37,805 nucleotides of DNA from an uncultured Eubacteriales bacterium (GTDB taxonomy: Bacteria > Bacillota > Clostridia > Oscillospirales > Ruminococcaceae). Below are positions 16,100 to 25,153 of the stretch, piece by piece. The notes beneath the pieces were generated by a model that did not search any database, was not told the DNA's origin, and saw only the letters and a program-made list of their open reading frames with translations. The stretch covers positions 1 to 37,805 of the forward strand of contig ONMZ01000030.1 in assembly GCA_900319075.1 (NCBI GenBank). Reading direction: 5' to 3'. A program made the position numbers and the translations under genes. Position 1 is the stretch's first letter, and each line of letters opens with the position of its first letter.

Positions 16100-17191
16100 A
16101 TGGAATATAACAGAAAACTGATCCTGGAGGACGGACAGGAGTATTACGGATACGGATTCGGCGCAGACTGCGACAAGGTGTGCGAGATAGTTTTCAATAC
16201 CTCAATGGTGGGTTATCAGGAAATAATCTCCGACCCTTCGTATACATATCAGGCTGTGGTCATGACCTACCCCCTTATCGGCAACTATGGTATGGCTGAC
16301 GACGATTACGAAACAAAGATCCCTACCATCGGAGCCTTGGTTGTGAGAGAGTATAATGACGAGCCCTCAAATTTCCGCTGCAGCAAGACCCTTTCACAGG
16401 TCATGAAAGAGTATAACGTTCCGGGGATCATTGGGGTGGATACAAGAAAGATAAACCGTTCCATAAGAGATCTGGGAAGCCGAAAAGCCCTTATCACAGG
16501 AGCGGATACCCGTCTGGAGTGGGGAATGAAGATCCTGGAGCAGACAAGTATCCCCACGGACGCAGTGAGAAAGGTGAGCTGTAAAGAGCCATGGCTCTCA
16601 CGCACAGAGCATGAGCGGTATACTGTTGTAGCCATCGACTGCGGAATGAAAATGAATATAGTGCGCTCGCTGAATAAGCGTGGGTGCAAGGTAATAATCG
16701 TGCCCTGGGATACCCCTGCAAAAGAAATAGAAAGATATAAGCCCGACGGGGTGTTTATCTCCAACGGTCCGGGGGACCCCACAGACGTGCCCCCCGTTAT
16801 CGAGACCATAAAACAGCTGCGTGGAAAGTATGTTATCTTTGGCATCTGCCTCGGACACCAGATAATATCCCTTGCATACGGCGCAAAGACCTATAAGCTC
16901 AAATTCGGACACCGTGGTGGAAACCACCCTGTAAGAGATCTGGCAACAGGGAAGATAGAAATAACCTCCCAGAACCACTCTTATGCGGTGGATATGGAAA
17001 GTCTGAAAGATACTGACCTGACACCCACTCATATAAACCTGCTTGACAACACCATCGAGGGGGTCGAGTGTGCAAAGGATAAGGTGTTCAGCGTCCAGTA
17101 TCACCCCGAGAGCGCACCCGGTCCGCAGGACAGTGCGTATCTGTTTGACAGATTTGTTGAGCTTATGAAGGAGGTCAGGGGAAATGCCTAA
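16100..17191 (+). CDS. carA: Carbamoyl-phosphate synthase small subunit
   Basis: Glutaminase subunit supplying ammonia to CarB for carbamoyl phosphate, the precursor of pyrimidines and arginine. The N-terminal CarA domain ([13 protein letters not shown]...) is followed by a class I glutamine amidotransferase domain with the triad Cys250 (FGICLGHQ), His335 and Glu337 (QYHPES). Length 363, normal. ATG 16100 has AAGGAG upstream. It overlaps carB by 8 bases. Confidence 0.97.
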   Translation: MEYNRKLILEDGQEYYGYGFGADCDKVCEIVFNTSMVGYQEIISDPSYTYQAVVMTYPLIGNYGMADDDYETKIPTIGALVVREYNDEPSNFRCSKTLSQVMKEYNVPGIIGVDTRKINRSIRDLGSRKALITGADTRLEWGMKILEQTSIPTDAVRKVSCKEPWLSRTEHERYTVVAIDCGMKMNIVRSLNKRGCKVIIVPWDTPAKEIERYKPDGVFISNGPGDPTDVPPVIETIKQLRGKYVIFGICLGHQIISLAYGAKTYKLKFGHRGGNHPVRDLATGKIEITSQNHSYAVDMESLKDTDLTPTHINLLDNTIEGVECAKDKVFSVQYHPESAPGPQDSAYLFDRFVELMKEVRGNA

Positions 17192-20100
17192 AAGAACAGA
17201 TATAAAAAAGATATTGGTCATAGGTTCCGGCCCTATCGTCATCGGACAGGCGGCGGAGTTCGACTATGCAGGCACCCAGGCTTGCCTTGCCCTTAAAGAG
17301 GAGGGCTATGAGGTCATTTTGTGCAACTCCAACCCTGCAACTATCATGACCGATACCGCCATTGCGGATAAGGTCTATATGGAGCCTCTGACCCTTGAAT
17401 ACTGTGCAAAGATAATAAGATATGAGCGCCCTGATGCTATACTGCCCAATATCGGCGGACAGACAGGCCTTAATATCGCCATGCGCCTTGAAAAGAAAGG
17501 CGTGCTGAAAGAGTGCGGCGTGGAGCTTTTGGGAACAAAGAGCGACTGTATCGAAAAAGCCGAGGACAGAGAGCTGTTTAAAGAGCTTTGTACACAGCTT
17601 GGAGAGCCTGTGCTCCCCTCGGATATAGCAAATACTATGGAACAGGGACTTGAGGTGGCAAAAAAAATAGGCTACCCCGTGGTGCTGCGCCCTGCGTTTA
17701 CCCTTGGCGGTACAGGCGGCGGCTTTGCCGATAATGAAAGCGAGTTCAAAACGGTAATGAAAAACGCCCTTGCCCTTTCCCCCGTCCACCAGGTGCTTAT
17801 CGAAAAAAGCATAAAAGGCTTTAAAGAGATCGAGTATGAGGTGATGCGTGACGCAAACGACACCGCCATTACTATCTGTAATATGGAAAACCTTGACCCT
17901 GTGGGTATCCACACAGGCGACTCTATCGTCGTTTGTCCCTCACAGACGCTTACCAATAAAGAGTATCATATGCTGCGTGACAGCGCCTTGAAACTTATCA
18001 GAGCCCTGGAGGTGAACGGCGGCTGCAACGTGCAGTTTGCCCTTGACCCGGATTCTTTCCAGTATTACCTTATCGAGGTAAACCCCAGAGTTTCCCGGTC
18101 CTCAGCCCTTGCCTCGAAAGCAAGCGGATACCCCATAGCAAGAGTTTCGGCAAAAATAGGCGTGGGAATGACACTTGATGAGATACAGATCGCAAATACC
18201 CCTGCGTCCTTTGAGCCTGCCCTTGACTATGTGGTAACAAAAATGCCAAGGTTCCCCTTTGATAAGTTCGCCGATGCAAATAACTCCCTGAGCACCCAGA
18301 TGAAAGCTACCGGCGAAGTGATGAGCGTAGGAAGAACTATCGAGGAGAGCCTGCTGAAAGCTATACGCTCCCTGGAGATAGGACTTTTCCACCTTGAACA
18401 TAAACGCTTTGAATATATGAAAAAAGACGGTCTGCTTGACTATATAAAAATAGGCACCGATGACCGTATCTATGCCATCGCACAGCTTTTAAGACTTGGT
18501 ACCGGCGAGGAGGAGATCGCCGCCGCCACAAAGATAGACCCCTTCTTTATCCGTAAGCTGAAAAATATTATAGATGAGGAAGAAAGGCTCAAAGCCCATA
18601 AGGGCGAGCGTGACGAGCTTTATAAAGCAAAAAGAATGGGCTTTTCCGATAAGGAGATCGCTTTGCTGTGGGATATGCAGGAAACCGAAATCTTTGCCCT
18701 GCGTAAAAAGCTTGGCATAACCCCTGTCTATAAGATGATAGATACCTGCGCCTCCGAGTTTGAAAGCTATATCCCTTATTTTTATTCCACCTATGAGCAG
18801 GAAAACGAGTCTGTGGTCTCTGATAAGAAAAAGATAATTGTCCTTGGTTCGGGTCCTATCCGTATCGGACAGGGAGTAGAGTTTGACTATTCCACCGTCC
18901 ATGCAGTAAAAACCATAAAGGCAGCAGGCTACGAGGCTATCATAATCAACAATAACCCCGAAACGGTGTCCACCGACTATACCTGTTCGGATAAGCTGTA
19001 TTTCGAGCCTCTGTGCGTCGAGGACGTTATGAACGTTATCGAGCTGGAGCACCCTGAAGGTGTCATTGCCACCCTTGGCGGTCAGACAGCCATCAACCTT
19101 GCTCAGCCTCTTAATGACCTTGGAGTAAAAATAATCGGTACCGACTGCGCTGCCATCGACAGGGCGGAAAACAGAGACTCCTTTGAAAAGCTGCTTATGG
19201 ATCTTAATATACCCCAGCCCAAAGGACAGGCTGTCACCAATATCGAAGCAGGCATAAAGGCAGCCGAAGAGATAGGCTATCCTGTGCTTGTGCGCCCAAG
19301 CTTCGTCCTTGGGGGACGTGCTATGCAGATAGTCGCAAAGGAAGAGGCGCTGCGCCATTACCTTAAAACTGCCGTTGAGATAGACGAGGATAAGCCTGTG
19401 CTGGTGGATAAGTATATCCGGGGCAAAGAAGTGGAAGTAGACGCTATCTGCGACGGAAAACAGGTGTTTGTGCCGGGTATAATGGAGCTTGTTGAGAGAA
19501 CGGGCGTACATTCCGGCGACTCCATAAGCGTGTACCCCTCTTTCAGCATTTCTCAGAAGGTCAAGGATACTATACTTGAATATACAAGAAAACTGGGACT
19601 TGGCATAGGCATCATAGGGCTTTTCAATATCCAGTTCATCGTTGACCCTCAGGATAATGTGTATATCATCGAGGTTAACCCAAGATCCTCAAGAACAGTG
19701 CCGTTTTTGTCCAAAGCCACCGGCTACTCGCTGGCTGACATAGCTACCCTTGTCAACCTGGGCAAGAGCCTTAAAGAGCAGGGCATAACCCAGATATATC
19801 CAAAGGAAAAGGAACGCTATTACGTTAAAGTCCCTGCCTTTTCCTTCTCCAAACTCAGCGGTATGGACGCTTACCTATCGCCTGAGATGAAGTCAACGGG
19901 AGAGGCTATCGGCTACGACAAAAAGCTCCATAGGGCAATGTACAAAGCGCTTATCGCTTCGGGCGTGCATATGCAGAACTACGGAACGGTGGTCGTTACC
20001 CTTGCCGACGAGGACAAGCAGGAGGCGCTGCCCCTGGTCAAGAGGTTTTATAATATGGGCTTTAATATCGAAGCTACCGTCGGAACAGCCAACTTTCTCA

Positions 20101-20366
20101 AAGAGCACGGTATAAAGACCCGTGTGCGCCGCAAGATAAGCGAGGGCAGCAAGGATATCCTTGATTCTATCCGTTCGGGATATGTAAGCTATGTGATCAA
20201 CACAAGGGCGATCCTTTCGGGAGTGCATTACGAGGACGGCGTGCAGATACGCCGCTGCGCTATCCAGAACAACGTGACCATGCTCACGTCCCTGGATACG
20301 GTGAGAGTGCTGCTTGATGTGCTTGAAGAAATGACAATGGGTATTTCCACAATAGATGCTGAATAA
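17184..20366 (+). CDS. carB: Carbamoyl-phosphate synthase large subunit
   Basis: ATP-dependent synthetase joining bicarbonate, ammonia and two ATP to carbamoyl phosphate. The 1060-residue protein shows the internal duplication of the family. Each half begins with a similar glycine-rich start ([20 protein letters not shown] at about 10; [20 protein letters not shown] at about 550) followed by an ATP-grasp domain. The C-terminal allosteric MGS-like domain is at about 930-1060. The start is fixed by AAGGAGG upstream and by the coupled overlap with carA. HypF, encoded 14 kb downstream, uses carbamoyl phosphate, so this enzyme can also feed that pathway; this is general metabolism, not a specific link. 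Confidence 0.97.
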   Translation: MPKRTDIKKILVIGSGPIVIGQAAEFDYAGTQACLALKEEGYEVILCNSNPATIMTDTAIADKVYMEPLTLEYCAKIIRYERPDAILPNIGGQTGLNIAMRLEKKGVLKECGVELLGTKSDCIEKAEDRELFKELCTQLGEPVLPSDIANTMEQGLEVAKKIGYPVVLRPAFTLGGTGGGFADNESEFKTVMKNALALSPVHQVLIEKSIKGFKEIEYEVMRDANDTAITICNMENLDPVGIHTGDSIVVCPSQTLTNKEYHMLRDSALKLIRALEVNGGCNVQFALDPDSFQYYLIEVNPRVSRSSALASKASGYPIARVSAKIGVGMTLDEIQIANTPASFEPALDYVVTKMPRFPFDKFADANNSLSTQMKATGEVMSVGRTIEESLLKAIRSLEIGLFHLEHKRFEYMKKDGLLDYIKIGTDDRIYAIAQLLRLGTGEEEIAAATKIDPFFIRKLKNIIDEEERLKAHKGERDELYKAKRMGFSDKEIALLWDMQETEIFALRKKLGITPVYKMIDTCASEFESYIPYFYSTYEQENESVVSDKKKIIVLGSGPIRIGQGVEFDYSTVHAVKTIKAAGYEAIIINNNPETVSTDYTCSDKLYFEPLCVEDVMNVIELEHPEGVIATLGGQTAINLAQPLNDLGVKIIGTDCAAIDRAENRDSFEKLLMDLNIPQPKGQAVTNIEAGIKAAEEIGYPVLVRPSFVLGGRAMQIVAKEEALRHYLKTAVEIDEDKPVLVDKYIRGKEVEVDAICDGKQVFVPGIMELVERTGVHSGDSISVYPSFSISQKVKDTILEYTRKLGLGIGIIGLFNIQFIVDPQDNVYIIEVNPRSSRTVPFLSKATGYSLADIATLVNLGKSLKEQGITQIYPKEKERYYVKVPAFSFSKLSGMDAYLSPEMKSTGEAIGYDKKLHRAMYKALIASGVHMQNYGTVVVTLADEDKQEALPLVKRFYNMGFNIEATVGTANFLKEHGIKTRVRRKISEGSKDILDSIRSGYVSYVINTRAILSGVHYEDGVQIRRCAIQNNVTMLTSLDTVRVLLDVLEEMTMGISTIDAE

Positions 20367-20372
20367 AAAAAG

Positions 20373-20406
20373 ACCGATGAGAGCGTTATGCTTTCATCGG
20401 TTTTTT
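20373..20406 (+). terminator. Rho-independent terminator of carAB
   Basis: ACCGATGA...TCATCGGT stem followed by TTTTTT, seven bases after the carB stop. Confidence 0.85.
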
Positions 20407-20478
20407 GTTATTGCGACAAATTAGAGTTTGTGGGTCTGAACGACCTATAAGGGCTTGCCAAAGACAAGACAGGTTTTT

Positions 20479-20790
20479 CGCCCAGCCTTTTCTCGTAAAA
20501 AAGGCTGGCGGGTCGAGGGCGGCGCCCTCGTCGCTCTCCGCAGAGAGCGAAATCCCCCTACATCGTGCGCTCCGCAAGGGGTGAATTTCAAAACAGTCCG
20601 GTGGACGGGCTTGCGGGTCGAGGGCGGCGCCCTCGTCGCTCTCCGCAGAGAGCGAAATCCCCTTACATCGTGCGCTCCGCAAGGGGTGAATTTCAAAACA
20701 GTCCGGTGGACTGTTTTGGAAGAGGGGACGCCCTGCAAGAGAGGGCGTGCCCCTTTGAAAAGCGCAAAACTCTCTTCCCTCAATCCGCCT
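20479..20790. repeat. GC-rich repeat island with a duplicated 99-bp unit
   Basis: Two direct copies of a 99-bp unit lie at 20508-20606 and 20613-20711, with one mismatch (C at 20558, T at 20663). Each copy holds two palindromes, GAGGGC-GGC-GCCCTC and CGCTCTC-CGCA-GAGAGCG. A hairpin with CAGCCTT/AAGGCTG arms (20479-20510) precedes them and a GGGACGCCCT/AGGGCGTGCCCC hairpin follows at about 20726-20755. Both strands are open in places, but the codons only reflect the repeat. The rest of 20407-20886 shows no gene. Confidence 0.8.
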
Positions 20791-20886
20791 GCAAAAAGGC
20801 GGCTTGAATCTCATATAATGAGCACCTATGACCCCTTCGGGTGCACAACTATTATTTTGATAATAATATAAATTCTGATTTATAGC

Positions 20887-20921
20887 AAAAAAAGGCTGAT
20901 GCAATTTGCATCAGCCTTTTT
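20887..20921 (-). terminator. Terminator of rpsB-tsf, bidirectional
   Basis: Perfect 9-bp stem GGCTGATGC/GCATCAGCC (20894-20902, 20908-20916) with a run of seven A before it and five T after it, so it works for the minus-strand rpsB-tsf transcript and could also stop plus-strand transcription. Confidence 0.88.
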
Positions 20922-20934
20922 GATAAGTTCTGAA

Positions 20935-21855
20935 TTACTTTATCATTGAAGCAACTTCGTCAGCGAAGTTATCTTCCTTTTTCTCAACGCCCTCGCCACG
21001 CTCAAAACGAACGTACTCTACAACGTCGATCTTTCCGCCGAGCTTCTTAGCAACGCTGTCAACATAAGCGCCGACAGTCTGCTTGTCGTCCTTAACGAAA
21101 GCCTGCTCAAGCAGACAGTTCTCGGAATAGAACTTGCCGAGTTTGCCCTCGATGATCTTGACCTTGACCTGCTCAGGCTTGTTAGCCATCTTAGGATCAT
21201 CAGCCATCTGTGCGAGCTGGATCTTCTTCTCCTCCTCAAGAGCGTCAGCGGGAACAGCTGCTCTGTTGAGGTAAGATGGGTTCATAGCTGCGACCTGAAG
21301 TGCACAGTCCTTACCTGCTGCAAGCAGATCAGCGTTGTCAGCTGCGATGTCGGATTCAAGCTTTACGATAACAGCGATGCTTCCGCCGCCGTGAACGTAA
21401 GGAACGAGGATACCCTCAAATCTCTTGAAACGTCTGATGACCATATTCTCTCTGATCTTGATAAACAGGTTCTGGAGAGCCTCTTCAACAGTTGTATCGC
21501 CGCCTGCGATCTTGCAAGCCTTGAGAGCCTCAACATCAGCAGGGTTCTGCTCGATAACAGTCTTTGCAGTTGCAGCAACGAAATCCTTGAACTCCTGGTT
21601 ATTTGCAGCGAAGTCTGTCTCGATGTTTACCTCGAGCACGCAGCCTGCATTACCCTCGACAACAGCTGTGCAGATACCCTCTGCAGCAACTCTGCCGCTC
21701 TTCTTAGCCTGTGTAGCCAGACCCTTCTCACGAAGAACGAGTATAGCCTTTTCCATATCGCCGTCTGTTTCAACAAGAGCCTTCTTGCAGTCCATCATGC
21801 CGACACCTGTTGCTGTCATAAGCTCTTTTATTTCCTGTACAGATACCTTACCCAT
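20935..21855 (-). CDS. tsf: Translation elongation factor Ts
   Basis: Nucleotide exchange factor that regenerates EF-Tu-GTP. The N-terminal UBA-like domain has the family signature (ELMTATGVGMMDCKKAL...), followed by the dimerisation/core domain ('VLEVNIETDFAANN', 'HGGGSIAVIVKLE'). The length of 306 is normal. ATG 21855 has AAGGAGGA upstream. It follows rpsB with a 79-base gap containing a weak hairpin (GGCAGA...TCTGCC, about 21890-21920), an arrangement that is nearly universal in bacteria. Confidence 0.96.
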   Translation of the reverse strand: MGKVSVQEIKELMTATGVGMMDCKKALVETDGDMEKAILVLREKGLATQAKKSGRVAAEGICTAVVEGNAGCVLEVNIETDFAANNQEFKDFVAATAKTVIEQNPADVEALKACKIAGGDTTVEEALQNLFIKIRENMVIRRFKRFEGILVPYVHGGGSIAVIVKLESDIAADNADLLAAGKDCALQVAAMNPSYLNRAAVPADALEEEKKIQLAQMADDPKMANKPEQVKVKIIEGKLGKFYSENCLLEQAFVKDDKQTVGAYVDSVAKKLGGKIDVVEYVRFERGEGVEKKEDNFADEVASMIK

Positions 21856-21934
21856 TTATATTTCCTCCTTGTTTTTATCGTCAAAACAAGGCAGACAAAT
21901 TATAAAACTTATCTGCCCTGCACATTGTCATAGA

Positions 21935-22687
21935 TTATTCAGCAGTTTCTTCCTCTGTTTCCTCGACCTTCTCGGTCTCCTCCTCGGAAGCCTCAGCAGC
22001 GTCCTCGCCCTGTCTGCCTTCAATGATAGCGTTAGCCATGCAGCCTGCGATAAGCTTTACAGCTCTGATAGCGTCATCGTTTCCGGGGATAACGTAATCA
22101 ACATCGTCAGGATCGCAGTTTGTATCTACGATAGCTACCACCGGGATACCCAGCTTCTTAGCCTCTGCAACAGCGATCTTCTCTTTTCTTGGGTCAACAA
22201 CGAAAAGTGCGCCCGGCAGCTTCTTCATGTTCTTGATACCGCCAAGGAATTTCTCCAGCTTTTCGATCTCCAATTTGAGCTTTGTAACTTCCTTCTTTGG
22301 CAAAAGCTCAAATGTGCCGTCCTCTTCCATCTTGTTGAGCTGCTCAAGTCTCTTGATACGCTGCTGGATGGTCTTGAAGTTGGTCATCATACCACCGAGC
22401 CATCTTGCGTTTACATAGTGAGCGTCTGCTCTGGTAGCCTCTTCCTTAATGGAATCGCCGGCCTGCTTTTTGGTACCTACGAAAAGTACCTCGCCGCCCT
22501 GTGCTGCCACATCACGGACAAACATATAAGCCTCTTCAAGCTTCTTTACTGTCTTTTGCAGGTCGATGATGTAGATGCCGTTTCTTTCTGTGAAAATGTA
22601 CGGTGCCATTTTCGGGTTCCATCTTCTTGTCTGGTGACCAAAATGTACACCGGCTTCAAGAAGCTGCTTCATTGATACTACTCCCAT
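21935..22687 (-). CDS. rpsB: 30S ribosomal protein S2
   Basis: Ribosomal protein of the 30S body, 250 residues. Signature stretches are '[22 protein letters not shown]' (split), '[15 protein letters not shown]' and '[19 protein letters not shown]'. The last 30 residues are an acidic Glu/Thr-rich tail. ATG 22687 has AGGAGGT seven bases upstream; an internal ATG at codon 6 is the start in some relatives. Confidence 0.96.
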   Translation of the reverse strand: MGVVSMKQLLEAGVHFGHQTRRWNPKMAPYIFTERNGIYIIDLQKTVKKLEEAYMFVRDVAAQGGEVLFVGTKKQAGDSIKEEATRADAHYVNARWLGGMMTNFKTIQQRIKRLEQLNKMEEDGTFELLPKKEVTKLKLEIEKLEKFLGGIKNMKKLPGALFVVDPRKEKIAVAEAKKLGIPVVAIVDTNCDPDDVDYVIPGNDDAIRAVKLIAGCMANAIIEGRQGEDAAEASEEETEKVEETEEETAE

Positions 22688-22814
22688 TGTAGTAACCTCC
22701 TGTTTGGTTTTTGATTTCCGCCTTTCGGCGTGCTTACCTCCTCCGGAGCGTCACACTTGCCTCAACCCGTTTTTCAGCGGGACCAACGGCAACAAACGCA
22801 TCCGTGCGAATTGC
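22688..22814 (-). promoter_or_regulatory. Structured leader of rpsB
   Basis: The 127-nt leader contains several short hairpins on the minus strand, for example CCCGCT-GAAA-AACGGG and GCCG-AAA-GGC. Together with a ribosomal-protein operon this fits a feedback-controlled mRNA leader, but I do not recognise a named motif. Confidence 0.35.
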
Positions 22815-22820
22815 TCTGAT

Positions 22821-22849
22821 ATTATACCATATTTTCATATCTATTGCAA
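22821..22849 (-). promoter_or_regulatory. Sigma-A promoter of rpsB-tsf
   Basis: Minus-strand TTGCAA (22849-22844), a 17-base spacer and TATAAT (22826-22821). Confidence 0.82.
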
Positions 22850-22863
22850 GTTTTATCGCCCCG

Positions 22864-23154
22864 TCATTTCAACAAATTTTCAACAAGAAAACTTTTTGTT
22901 TTTGTGGATATTGTCTTTTGCTCAAAGTCTACAAGTATTATATCTTCTCCGATAAGCTGTATGTCGGTACATTTTATTACAATATCGTCATCTCTGCCCA
23001 TTATCCCAAAGGCCCTGGGCTTACCATAAACCACAAGAGAGACGATCTTGCCCGACACAGTATCAAGCTCCGCATCGTCCACAAAGCCAAGCTTCATACC
23101 GGAGCGAAGATCCACCACTTCCTTGTTTCTAAGACCTGAAAAGCTGCATATCAT
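22864..23154 (-). CDS. YlmC/YmxH-family PRC-barrel sporulation protein
   Basis: A 96-residue protein with the PRC-barrel layout of YlmC/YmxH: an N-terminal 'GLRNKEVVDLRSGMKLGFVDDAELD', a central beta-rich stretch 'GKIVSLVVYGKPRAFGIMGR', then 'DIVIKCTDIQLIGEDIILVDF'. The family is usually found beside sigG in spore formers; the molecular role is unknown. ATG 23154 is chosen because AGGTG lies six bases upstream; GTG 23163 overlaps that site. It starts 17 bases after the Spo0A-like gene on the same strand and probably shares its transcript. Confidence 0.85.
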   Translation of the reverse strand: MICSFSGLRNKEVVDLRSGMKLGFVDDAELDTVSGKIVSLVVYGKPRAFGIMGRDDDIVIKCTDIQLIGEDIILVDFEQKTISTKTKSFLVENLLK

Positions 23155-23171
23155 AGTTTTCACCTCAGAGA

Positions 23172-23942
23172 CTATATATGCAGCTTATGGCTTGGGCTAT
23201 TCTCAAAAATGCCGGAGGTGTCTGCGGAGAACAATTGGACAAGGGCGCTTATAAATTCAAGGTTAGTGGGTCTCTTTCCACGGTCGTACAGGTCTTTCAT
23301 ACAAAGTGACAAAAGCTCTTTGTCAGATGTGTCCCAGCAGCTTTTCACAGCGATCCTTATGGAGTGCTCCACGCTTTTGACGGATATATTGTATTTCTTT
23401 GCTATATAGTCATATATGTAGCCGTGAAGTCTGGCTTTTCCGCCGGAGCCTGAAATAATGGCAGCAACGCTGTCGCAGATATAGATATTTCCCCGCTGCT
23501 TTTTAGAGCTGTTGAGTTTGAGCATAAGGCTGTATACCCGGCGATACAGAAGCTCTCCACGGGTGCTTTGGTCCTTTTCGTCAAACAGTATTTTGTTTAT
23601 GCTTTTTACCACGGCGGCAACATCATATGGGTGATGAAAGCTGTCTTTTATTTCATCCAGCATTTTACCGGGTTCCATCCAGGGATCCTCGTATGTTCCT
23701 ATATTTATTATAGGATAGGTGATAAATTTGACTTTTGCAGACATTATAAGTTCACGCACAGCATCAAGCCCTATCTTGCTGACATTGAGGATCGTAAGGT
23801 CGGGCAGCAGGTCCGCAAGGGTTATTTTAAGCTCCATAGGGCAGTTTTTACAGACTTTGCATTGGTAGTCAAATTCACTTATAGCCTTTATAAGACGTGA
23901 GTGCTGTCCTGTATAATCTTCTGCGATAAGGATGGTTTTCAT
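23172..23942 (-). CDS. Spo0A-like regulator with a degenerate receiver domain
   Basis: A 256-residue protein with the two-domain plan of Spo0A. The N-terminal receiver-like domain (1-120) begins KTILIAEDY, so the acidic pair remains. The phospho-acceptor aspartate is replaced: the strand reads PDLTILNVS with Asn53 where Spo0A has Asp. Three cysteines (28, 31, 34) form a CxxCxxC run in this domain. The C-terminal half (about 140-250) matches the Spo0A DNA-binding domain, notably 'YIYDYIAKKYNISVKSVEHS' and 'IRIAVKSCW'. It is therefore likely a DNA-binding regulator not controlled by the usual phosphorelay. ATG 23942 follows AAGGAT; the longer in-frame start overlaps the promoter. It lies between sigG and ylmC. 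Confidence 0.78.
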   Translation of the reverse strand: MKTILIAEDYTGQHSRLIKAISEFDYQCKVCKNCPMELKITLADLLPDLTILNVSKIGLDAVRELIMSAKVKFITYPIINIGTYEDPWMEPGKMLDEIKDSFHHPYDVAAVVKSINKILFDEKDQSTRGELLYRRVYSLMLKLNSSKKQRGNIYICDSVAAIISGSGGKARLHGYIYDYIAKKYNISVKSVEHSIRIAVKSCWDTSDKELLSLCMKDLYDRGKRPTNLEFISALVQLFSADTSGIFENSPSHKLHI

Positions 23943-24024
23943 GAGTGGATCCTTCTTTATTTTTATGAGTGTTGAATTAGCTGATGTACTTTGGTTTGGC
24001 ATAGTATATTCTGCATATTCTGCA

Positions 24025-24053
24025 AGTATATCATATTTTTCTGTGCAAATCAA
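24025..24053 (-). promoter_or_regulatory. Sigma-A promoter of the Spo0A-like gene
   Basis: Minus-strand TTGATT (24053-24048), a 17-base spacer and TATACT (24030-24025). A direct repeat of GCAGAATAT follows near the start site. Confidence 0.65.
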
Positions 24054-24139
24054 ATCATAGGGAACAAAGAAGAAATAAGTTGCCATATAATCAAAGAAAA
24101 TTTACGATTTGTTAAAAAATGCCGAAAATCCAGTCGAAA

Positions 24140-24172
24140 AATAAGGAAGGAGCAGCTTTAAAACTGCTCCTT
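24140..24172 (-). terminator. Terminator overlapping the sigG stop codon
   Basis: On the minus strand AAGGAGCAG (24172-24164) pairs with CTGCTCCTT (24155-24147). The stem includes the last codons of sigG and the loop holds the TAA stop. A modest U-rich stretch (TTATTTTT) follows. Confidence 0.65.
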
Positions 24173-24928
24173 TATCTTGTCCAGTGCTCCTTTTTCAAGT
24201 CTTGATACCTGTGCCTGTGAGATACCTATGGTTTTGGCGACCTCCATCTGTGTGGCGCCTTTAAAGAATCTGAGATATAATATCTGTTTTTCACGGGGTT
24301 TAAGGGAGGCGATAGTCTCCTTTACGGAAAGCTCATCAAGCCATGTTTTATCGTCGCAGTTGTCTTTTATCTGGTCAAGGACATAAAGAGTATCTCCCGA
24401 GTCGGAATACACCGGGTCGTAAAGGGACACCGGCTCGCTTACCGATTCCATTGCTGTAACGATGTCACAGCGTTGTTCTCCTGTTTCCTGTGCAATTTCG
24501 GTGGGGGTAGGCTCACGCCGTAGCTTTTCGGTTAGCCTTTCCTTGGCAAGCATGGACTTGTACGCAAGGTCACGCAGAGAGCGGCTGACCCTCATGGGCT
24601 GGAAGTCCCGAAGGTACCGCCTTACCTCTCCGGCAATCATAGGGTGGGCGTAGGAGGAGAACTTAACTGCAAATTTCGGATCAAAATTATCTATTGCCTT
24701 GATAAGCCCCACAACTCCCACCTGAAAAAGATCGTCGGCACAATCGCTCCTGCCGGTAAACCTTTGCAAAACGCTGAGCACAAGACGCAGGTTCCCGTTT
24801 ATAAGCTCCTCTCTGGCTTTTTTATCGCCCTTTCTCGTCTTTTCCAAAAGATCAAGCTTTTCCTGTTCTGTGAGCACCTTGAGAGAGTTTGTATCAACAC
24901 CGCTTATCTCCACTTTGTTGAACTGCAT
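24158..24928 (-). CDS. sigG: Forespore-specific RNA polymerase sigma factor SigG
   Basis: Late forespore sigma factor directing spore maturation genes. The 256-residue protein has the SigG N-terminal signature (KVEISGVDTNSLKVL), region 2 ('NLRLVLSVLQRF', 'DDLFQVGVVGLIKAIDNFD', 'RRYLRD'), the 'MRVSRSLRDLAYKS' stretch shared by SigF/SigG, and a region 4 helix-turn-helix ('MEVAKTIGISQAQVSRLEKG'). ATG 24928 has AGGGTGAT upstream. No sigma-A promoter is evident, which fits forespore-specific transcription by SigF/SigG, although I could not point to a convincing SigF/SigG site. Confidence 0.93.
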   Translation of the reverse strand: MQFNKVEISGVDTNSLKVLTEQEKLDLLEKTRKGDKKAREELINGNLRLVLSVLQRFTGRSDCADDLFQVGVVGLIKAIDNFDPKFAVKFSSYAHPMIAGEVRRYLRDFQPMRVSRSLRDLAYKSMLAKERLTEKLRREPTPTEIAQETGEQRCDIVTAMESVSEPVSLYDPVYSDSGDTLYVLDQIKDNCDDKTWLDELSVKETIASLKPREKQILYLRFFKGATQMEVAKTIGISQAQVSRLEKGALDKIKEQF

Positions 24929-24948
24929 ATCATCACCCTTTTTTGTTT

Positions 24949-24962
24949 AGCCGTTAACGGCT
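24949..24962. repeat. 14-bp perfect palindrome upstream of sigG
   Basis: AGCCGTTAACGGCT lies 20 bases before the sigG start codon. It could be a protein-binding site or a small mRNA hairpin near the ribosome-binding region. Confidence 0.45.
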
Positions 24963-25070
24963 GTGGTTATGTAAAAGGGCAGGTGCTTATGTGTATTATT
25001 TCCCTTTGCAGGCTTATTATTCATATAAAAAAGAAAAGCAGCAGGGACTGATGCCGGGGCGCAGATGGAC

Positions 25071-25100
25071 TTGACAAAATGAGGCGAAATGTGATATATT
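25071..25100 (+). promoter_or_regulatory. Promoter of the hydrogenase-like/nitrogenase-like operon
   Basis: TTGACA (25071-25076), an 18-base spacer and TATATT (25095-25100). This is the only convincing promoter seen upstream of the regulator-hydF-hydE-H-D-K-H-D-K-hypFCD gene string. Confidence 0.75.
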
Positions 25101-25133
25101 GTAATTATAGTAATATGAGTAATATGGTACTAT
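25101..25133 (+). promoter_or_regulatory. Triple 9-nt repeat at the transcription start (operator candidate)
   Basis: Three consecutive 9-base units (GTAATTATA, GTAATATGA, GTAATATGG; 25101-25127) follow the -10 box directly. An overlapping inverted repeat ATAGTA (25107-25112)/TACTAT (25128-25133) is also present. Their position over the start site suits a repressor site. Confidence 0.45.
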
Positions 25134-25153
25134 TTCCGAAACGGAGGTTTATA

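Noticed and set aside
18489-19511. 340-codon open frame on the minus strand
   Set aside because: Lies wholly inside carB on the opposite strand, with no family resemblance, ribosome site or promoter.
20508-20711. Possible CRISPR array
   Set aside because: Only two 99-bp copies with a 6-bp spacing; too long and no spacers or cas genes.
20386-20904. Open frame of 172 codons on the minus strand over the repeat island
   Set aside because: Its translation simply repeats with the 99-bp unit (DCFEIHPLRSARC twice), it has no Shine-Dalgarno, and the plus strand is open too. This is repeat DNA, not a gene.
21425-22675. 416-codon open frame on the plus strand
   Set aside because: Antisense to tsf and rpsB; no recognisable domain and no initiation signals.
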